From contig JBFJVZ010000105.1 of the NCBI GenBank assembly GCA_041623895.1, positions 1 through 18,796 of the forward strand: a stretch of DNA of 18,796 nucleotides, in the 5' to 3' direction. Numbering within the stretch: the stretch's first letter is position 1; every line of letters starts with the position of its first letter. The notes beneath the pieces were generated by a model. It was not told where the DNA came from, made no database searches, and saw nothing but the letters and a program-made list of their open reading frames with translations. This document shows positions 14,016 through 18,796 of the stretch, in pieces. Made by a program: the position numbers and the translations under genes. The stretch is from JBFJVZ01 sp041623895. Its GTDB lineage: Bacteria; Planctomycetota; Planctomycetia; Pirellulales; Pirellulaceae.

Positions 14016-15452
14016 TCAAACCAATATCTCGCGGACAACACGCGTCTGTTCGACGCCGGTTAGCCGCTGATCCAAGCCTTGGAAGGGATAGGTGAACCGC
14101 CGGTCATCGATCCCCAACAAATGCAAAATCGTGGCATTCAAATCGTGAATGTGCACCGGATCTTTGACTACGTTGTAGCTGAATTCGTCCGTTTCGCCAT
14201 GCACCGTCCCGCCGCGGACGCCGGCGCCCGCCATCCAGATCGTAAAACACTTGGGATGGTGATCGCGGCCGTAAGTCTTTTTCGTCAGCTTTCCCTGACA
14301 ATAAATGGTCCTGCCAAACTCTCCGCCCCAGACCACCAACGTGTCATCCAACATTCCCCGCTGCTGCAAGTCGGTCAGCAGTGCAGCCGATGGTTGGTCG
14401 ACATCGCGACATTGGTTCGGCAGATCGCCCGGTAAATTGCCATGTTGGTCCCAGCCGCGATGAAAGATTTGCGTGAACCGGACTCCTCGTTCGGCCATCC
14501 GGCGGGCCAGCAAGCAGGTGTTGGCAAAGGTACCGGGCTTGGTCACATCGGGACCGTACATGTCCAAAATGTACTGTGGTTCGTCGCTGATGTTGGTCAA
14601 CTCCGGCACGCTGGTTTGCATCTTGAACGCCATTTCGTATTGGGCGATTCGCGCGTTGGTCTCCGGGTCACCGATGCGGTCCGCGGTGATCTGATTCAGC
14701 CGCGCGAGTGAGTCCAGCATGCGGCGTCGAACTCGGGCATCGACTCCCGCGGGATTGGAAAGATACAGGACCGGGTCCCCGCTGCTGCGGAGCGCGACAC
14801 CCTGATACTTGCTGGGCAAAAAACCACTTCCCCACAAACGGTTGTACAGGGCTTGCGCTTCTTTGCGTCCCGTCCAAGTCGCTGTCATCACTAAAAAGGC
14901 AGGCAGATCTTCGTTTTCGGTGCCCAGACCGTAACTGAGCCAGGCACCCAAACTGGGTTTGCCGGGCAACTGCGTGCCCGTGCAAATGTAAGTGATCGCC
15001 GGATCGTGATTGATCGCTTCGGTGTGCATCGATTTGATCAGCGCGATGTCGTCGACTTTGGTTGACATGTGCGGCAGCAATTCGCTGACCATCGTACCCG
15101 CGGCTCCTTGCGGCGAGAACTTGTAGATACTGGGTGCGATTGGAAAGCGAGCTTGGCCGCTGGTCATCGTTGTCAGCCGTTGGCCCATGCGGATGGAGTC
15201 GGGTAAGTCTTTATCAAACCACTCGCCCATCGCAGGTTTGTAATCCCACATGTCGATCTGGCTGGGAGCACCGGACATGAACAGATAGATCGCTCGTTTG
15301 GCTTTCGGCTGGTGATGGGGTAGATCGTTTCGACCGGCGGCGCGCGCGGCGGCCTGCTGCTCGAGCGATGCCAAGGCCGCCGCGCCCAGGCCGGCGGACG
15401 TGTTGGCAAAGAACGCGCGCCGCGTGAAGTTTCTTCGATAATCTGTATCCAT
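14016..15452 (-). CDS. DUF1501 family Tat-exported protein
   Basis: A 478-aa protein of the DUF1501 family, which has a sulfatase/alkaline-phosphatase-like fold and no settled biochemical role. A twin-arginine signal is clear: TRRAFF at residues 10-15, followed by a hydrophobic, alanine-rich stretch to about residue 38 (SAGLGAAALASLEQQAAARA). It is therefore exported folded, possibly with a bound cofactor. Family blocks visible include KAKRAIYLFMSGAPSQIDMWD near 50, HMSTKVDDIALIKSMHTEAINHDPA, RRMAERGVRFTQIFHRGWDQHGNLP, and LVVWGGEFGRT followed by GRDHHPKCFTIWMAGAGVRGG. The conserved Asp/His residues in the last blocks match metal-binding positions of the superfamily. It starts 10 nt after the stop of the upstream DUF1549/DUF1553 gene, the usual two-gene operon in Planctomycetes and Verrucomicrobia, where such pairs are thought to work in extracellular polysaccharide use. 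Confidence 0.95.
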   Translation of the reverse strand: MDTDYRRNFTRRAFFANTSAGLGAAALASLEQQAAARAAGRNDLPHHQPKAKRAIYLFMSGAPSQIDMWDYKPAMGEWFDKDLPDSIRMGQRLTTMTSGQARFPIAPSIYKFSPQGAAGTMVSELLPHMSTKVDDIALIKSMHTEAINHDPAITYICTGTQLPGKPSLGAWLSYGLGTENEDLPAFLVMTATWTGRKEAQALYNRLWGSGFLPSKYQGVALRSSGDPVLYLSNPAGVDARVRRRMLDSLARLNQITADRIGDPETNARIAQYEMAFKMQTSVPELTNISDEPQYILDMYGPDVTKPGTFANTCLLARRMAERGVRFTQIFHRGWDQHGNLPGDLPNQCRDVDQPSAALLTDLQQRGMLDDTLVVWGGEFGRTIYCQGKLTKKTYGRDHHPKCFTIWMAGAGVRGGTVHGETDEFSYNVVKDPVHIHDLNATILHLLGIDDRRFTYPFQGLDQRLTGVEQTRVVREILV

Positions 15453-15462
15453 AATCTTCGTC

Positions 15463-18400
15463 TTATTTCGTGACGACTTCGTCCAAGTTCAACATCGTGT
15501 TGGCAACGATGGTCCAAGCCGCCAACTCAACACTCGCCGATTCGTCAAGCAGCTTGGCTGCTTCGAGATGATCACCGTAGTGCTCCATTAAGTCCCCAGC
15601 CAAGCCAACCAGTTCTTCCGACTCTTCTTGGCTGGGTGATCGCAATGCCACCGTCTGGAAAAGCCAATCCACCCGTGCGCGGTTATCTGTCAGCGCTGAA
15701 TTCTTCAGCACGGATGCGGCGAGACCTTTGGCGGCCTGGATAAGCTGTGTTTCGTTCAGCAATAGCAGCGCCTGCAGCGGCGTGTTGGTTCGTTCGCGAC
15801 GCACCGTGCACGATTCGCGGCTGGGTGCGTCCAACGTTGACATTTGCGGCGGAGCGCTGGTGCGTTTCCAAAAGATATAAACGCTGCGGCGATACGTCTT
15901 GTCACCCGTGTCGGCAATGAACCGAGCGGTGTCGCTACGTGTGTAGCCGACCGCTGCCCACAAACCGTCCGGTTGCGGCGGCTTGACGCCCGGACCGCCA
16001 AGTCGATCGTTCAACAATCCTGAAAGCGCCAGTGCTTGATCTCGCAATACCTCCGCATCCAGACGGAACCTGGGGCCCCGGGCCAACAGCCGATTCTCGG
16101 GATCCAGTTGCAGCATCGCATCCGTCAGCCGTGCCGAGCGACGATAGGCGTCACTGGTGACCAGCATTTTCATCAGTCGTTTTACGTCCCAGCCGCTTTC
16201 GCGAAACTCAACAGCCATCCAGTCCAGTAGTTCGGGATGGCTGGGCGGTTCACCTTGGCTGCCAAAATCTTCACTTGTTCTGACCAAACCGATGCCGAAC
16301 AGCTGTTGCCAAATCCGATTCACGGCAACACGCGAGGTCAGCGGATGCTGGGGCGAGGTCAACCAGGCGGCCAAACCCAAACGATCGGCTGGCTGCCCGG
16401 CCGGCAGCGGCGGCAGAAACAACGGCGTGGCTCTGGGAACCACCTCTCCCGGTTGGTCGTATTGGCCGCGTCGCAGCATGTGAGCCTCGCGCGGCGTGTC
16501 GAGTTCTTTCCAGACCAGCGTCGTCGGTATCTCCGCTTCGGTCTTGGCGATGGCAGCCACAAGACCTTTTTCGTGATCGACCAGCGCCAACCAATCGGGA
16601 TGCAAACAGTAAACATTGCGGTAGTAGCGGCGAAGCGATGCGTGATCGGGTTCGCTGCGCTGGCTTTGTGTCAACAATTCAATCAATTGCGCCGGCACAT
16701 CCATGGCGGGCCCGCGAAACGCGTAAGTCAATTCCGACGGCCCGGTATGGTTAATGACTTTAAGGTAAAGACGGTTGTCACCTTGTTTCAGATCCAGATC
16801 GTACTGTTGACTCAGCGGTGAAATCGGCTTTGGTCCACGGACGCTGCCGACTTGCTTGCCGTTCAGATAAATCGTGTGACCATCATCAGTACCGATTAAA
16901 AGTGTCAGCTTCTGAGCACGCGGCGAGTGAATGTTCTGGTGCAGCACAGTGACGCTCGATTGCCCATCGATGATCGGCAGCTGGTTTACCCTGACCTGCG
17001 GCAGGTCGGCGCGTTCGTGCCAGCGATAGGGCTGATCGGTATGCGTGAAGACCTCGTCCGCTTTGAATTCGCGCTTCAGAGATGCGTAGTCGCGTTCATA
17101 ACCAAAGCCGGGTGTCTCCAGCGGGAACGGTCCCACCGAGTGGATCTCGCCCAGTTTGATCTTTTGATCGGCTGGGACGGCGGGGCCGGTATCGCTGAGG
17201 AACAGCCGGACTCGCCTGAATTGATGTGCCGCAAACACCGATTGGTATTTCAGCTGGATGCGGATTCGCGTGCCCGCGCTTTTGTTTGCGGTAACCAGCG
17301 CCGGCATCACGAACCAGGCATTTCTCGGGCCAGCTTGCTGGTGTCCAGCAACCGCCCAGCCTTGTTTGTCATCAAGTTTCTCGTCGATCGCGTAACTGAC
17401 GGCAAAAGGGCCGTCGGCTTGTTCGACATCGGCGACCGCATAACGAATCGGAACGGGACTCCAGTTGTCAGCATCGGCGTCTGCGGTCTCTGCGGTGAAC
17501 TCGGTCAACACCACATTGCCGTTGTTGGACAATCCGACGCGTTGGTCGGGGAAGTTTGCCAACGCCTGCAAATGGACGGTTTGCCAGGCGGCGTCTGGCG
17601 GCAGCGTCGCCACAATCGTCGTCGTGTCTTTTGCGGCTGGCTTGCCGATGACCTCGATCAAGCCGTCATCGGAAATCGCCATTTCCACACCGGCAGACGA
17701 CTGCACTTCGCTGGGAATCAAACTGGCGATCGTTGGTAACGGTGTATCGATCAGCGATTTTTCCCAGGCCGCTTGCGCCGCGTCGACCGATTCGATCGGG
17801 CCGGCCATTTCCTTTCTGACATCGTCCAACAGTGCCGCATACTCACGCAGCTTTTCTGCCTGCTCCTGATTGGGCACGGAAATCACCGGCGCGGGGTCTT
17901 TGGTGTTTCCATCCATGGCACGTCCGTCCAAGCTGTTAAAGAATGCGCTCAGCGAATAATAGTCACGCGAGGAAAGCGGATCGAATTTGTGGTCATGGCA
18001 CACAGCACAGCCAGTGGTCATGCCCAGAAATATCGTTCCAAACGCATCGGTGCGATCGATCACGTTGCGAGCGAACACTTCTTCGTAAATCGATCCGCCT
18101 TCGTTGGTCGTCACGTTCAAACGGTTGAATCCGCTGGCAACGATTTGATCTTGGGTCGCATCCGGCAACAGATCACCAGCCAGCTGATAAGTCACGAATT
18201 TGTCAAACGAAAGGTTTTCATTGAACGACTTGATCACCCAATCACGATACGGCCACATCTCGCGATAGTTATCCAGATGCAAACCGTGCGTGTCCGCGTA
18301 GCGAACGATGTCCAACCAGTAACGCGCCATGTGCTCGCCGTAATGATCTGAGGCAAGCAACCGATCGACCAGTCGTTCGTAAGCTCCAGGATCCTGGTCG

Positions 18401-18796
18401 GCCAGGAACTGATCCAGCTGTTCCCGTGTCGGCGGCAATCCGGTCAGATCAAGACAAAGCCGCCGCAGCAAGGTCGGTCGATCGGCTGGCCCGTTGGCTG
18501 AGAGCCCAAGCTGTTTGAGTCGCCGGTTGATAAAGAAATCGATCGGCGGGAGATCATCGTCGCCAACATTTGGACGAAGGGGCGCGTTGAAAGCCCAGTG
18601 CGTCTGATAATGACCGCCGGCGGCGACCCATTGTTTCAAAATGTGCCGCTGCTTTGCCGACAGATCTTTGTTGAATTCCGGGGGCGGCATGACTTCGTCC
18701 GCATCGTCAGACTCGAGCCGCCGAACAAGTTCGCTGGCTTCGACGTCGCCCGACTCCACAACACTGGCCATTCCAGCCGCGGTATCTAAACGCAGA
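15463..18796 (-). CDS. PSD1-type planctomycete cytochrome c protein with DUF1549 and DUF1553 (5' end outside window)
   Basis: At least 1110 codons are present. The frame stays open to the right edge (LRLDTAAG precedes the first internal Met at 18771), so the signal peptide and N-terminal CxxCH of the first cytochrome domain lie outside the window. Seen in order: the tail of the cytochrome domain with the probable axial Met in DEVMPPPEFN; DUF1549 at about 17860-18560, with a second haem motif CAVCH (17995-18009) followed by DHKFDP; a long middle region, about 16550-17850, of beta-sandwich type (DDGHTIYLNGKQVGSV suggests a PA14- or lectin-like module); and DUF1553 at about 15720-16430 (HPLTSRVAVNRIWQQLFG, then RRERTNTPLQALLLLNE). 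It is exported and probably haem-bearing. It pairs with the DUF1501 gene 10 nt downstream. Function is not established; a redox role in periplasmic polysaccharide breakdown is the usual inference. Confidence 0.95.
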   Translation of the reverse strand, partial: LRLDTAAGMASVVESGDVEASELVRRLESDDADEVMPPPEFNKDLSAKQRHILKQWVAAGGHYQTHWAFNAPLRPNVGDDDLPPIDFFINRRLKQLGLSANGPADRPTLLRRLCLDLTGLPPTREQLDQFLADQDPGAYERLVDRLLASDHYGEHMARYWLDIVRYADTHGLHLDNYREMWPYRDWVIKSFNENLSFDKFVTYQLAGDLLPDATQDQIVASGFNRLNVTTNEGGSIYEEVFARNVIDRTDAFGTIFLGMTTGCAVCHDHKFDPLSSRDYYSLSAFFNSLDGRAMDGNTKDPAPVISVPNQEQAEKLREYAALLDDVRKEMAGPIESVDAAQAAWEKSLIDTPLPTIASLIPSEVQSSAGVEMAISDDGLIEVIGKPAAKDTTTIVATLPPDAAWQTVHLQALANFPDQRVGLSNNGNVVLTEFTAETADADADNWSPVPIRYAVADVEQADGPFAVSYAIDEKLDDKQGWAVAGHQQAGPRNAWFVMPALVTANKSAGTRIRIQLKYQSVFAAHQFRRVRLFLSDTGPAVPADQKIKLGEIHSVGPFPLETPGFGYERDYASLKREFKADEVFTHTDQPYRWHERADLPQVRVNQLPIIDGQSSVTVLHQNIHSPRAQKLTLLIGTDDGHTIYLNGKQVGSVRGPKPISPLSQQYDLDLKQGDNRLYLKVINHTGPSELTYAFRGPAMDVPAQLIELLTQSQRSEPDHASLRRYYRNVYCLHPDWLALVDHEKGLVAAIAKTEAEIPTTLVWKELDTPREAHMLRRGQYDQPGEVVPRATPLFLPPLPAGQPADRLGLAAWLTSPQHPLTSRVAVNRIWQQLFGIGLVRTSEDFGSQGEPPSHPELLDWMAVEFRESGWDVKRLMKMLVTSDAYRRSARLTDAMLQLDPENRLLARGPRFRLDAEVLRDQALALSGLLNDRLGGPGVKPPQPDGLWAAVGYTRSDTARFIADTGDKTYRRSVYIFWKRTSAPPQMSTLDAPSRESCTVRRERTNTPLQALLLLNETQLIQAAKGLAASVLKNSALTDNRARVDWLFQTVALRSPSQEESEELVGLAGDLMEHYGDHLEAAKLLDESASVELAAWTIVANTMLNLDEVVTK

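Noticed and set aside
13554..14063. A 169-codon plus-strand frame with REGEAPAEPSYE repeats
   Set aside because: It is a translation of the 45-bp DNA repeat plus antisense of the HEAT gene. The reading frame persists only because the period is divisible by three.
16927..17739. A 270-codon plus-strand frame
   Set aside because: It is antisense to the well-supported PSD1 gene and has no family features. The same applies to the plus-strand frames at 16237-16821 and 17773-18351.

Overview
The window comes from a planctomycete, most likely a Pirellulaceae member (Rhodopirellula and relatives). This rests on gene content. It encodes a ThuA/discoidin/Pirellula-Verrucomicrobium-type dehydrogenase/haem-binding fusion, a DUF1501 Tat protein paired with a DUF1549/DUF1553 cytochrome protein, and very large secreted multidomain proteins. 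Two kinds of intergenic hairpin repeat are also of a type familiar from these genomes. Shine-Dalgarno signals are weak, as is usual for the group. No tRNA, rRNA, insertion sequence or CRISPR array was found. Seven CDSs are complete, one is cut by the right edge, and one small gene (86 codons) sits between larger ones.

Layout. (1) Positions 244-7016, plus strand: a 1398-aa secreted ThuA/F5-8C/dehydrogenase/HEAT/cytochrome c fusion, then 20 nt later a class I fructose-1,6-bisphosphatase, then after 138 nt a secreted protein with carboxypeptidase-regulatory-like beta domains. (2) Positions 7039-13758, minus strand, read right to left: a HEAT-repeat protein (511 aa), a small helical protein of at most 86 aa, a very large membrane-anchored FtsK/SpoIIIE-type ATPase (about 1299 aa), and an exported alpha/beta hydrolase (286 aa) that starts 6 nt after the ATPase stop. 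(3) Positions 13779-13997: a 45-bp tandem repeat array ending in an inverted copy, which forms a long hairpin. (4) Positions 14016-18796, minus strand: a PSD1-type cytochrome protein (start outside the window) followed 10 nt later by a DUF1501 protein. This is the standard planctomycete pair.

The most interesting part is region 2. The small protein has the size and a central W-x7-F spacing like WXG100 (ESAT-6-like) proteins, with WRD in place of WxG. The next gene encodes an ATPase with a transmembrane hairpin and what read as three RecA-like modules, of which only the middle one has intact Walker A and B motifs. Three tandem modules are also how EccC/EssC, the motor of type VII secretion, is built. 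No other recognised ESX component (EccB, EccD, EccE, YukD-like, mycosin) lies in the window. The locus is therefore best described as a candidate type VII-like or otherwise undescribed FtsK-family system, and its function is inference.
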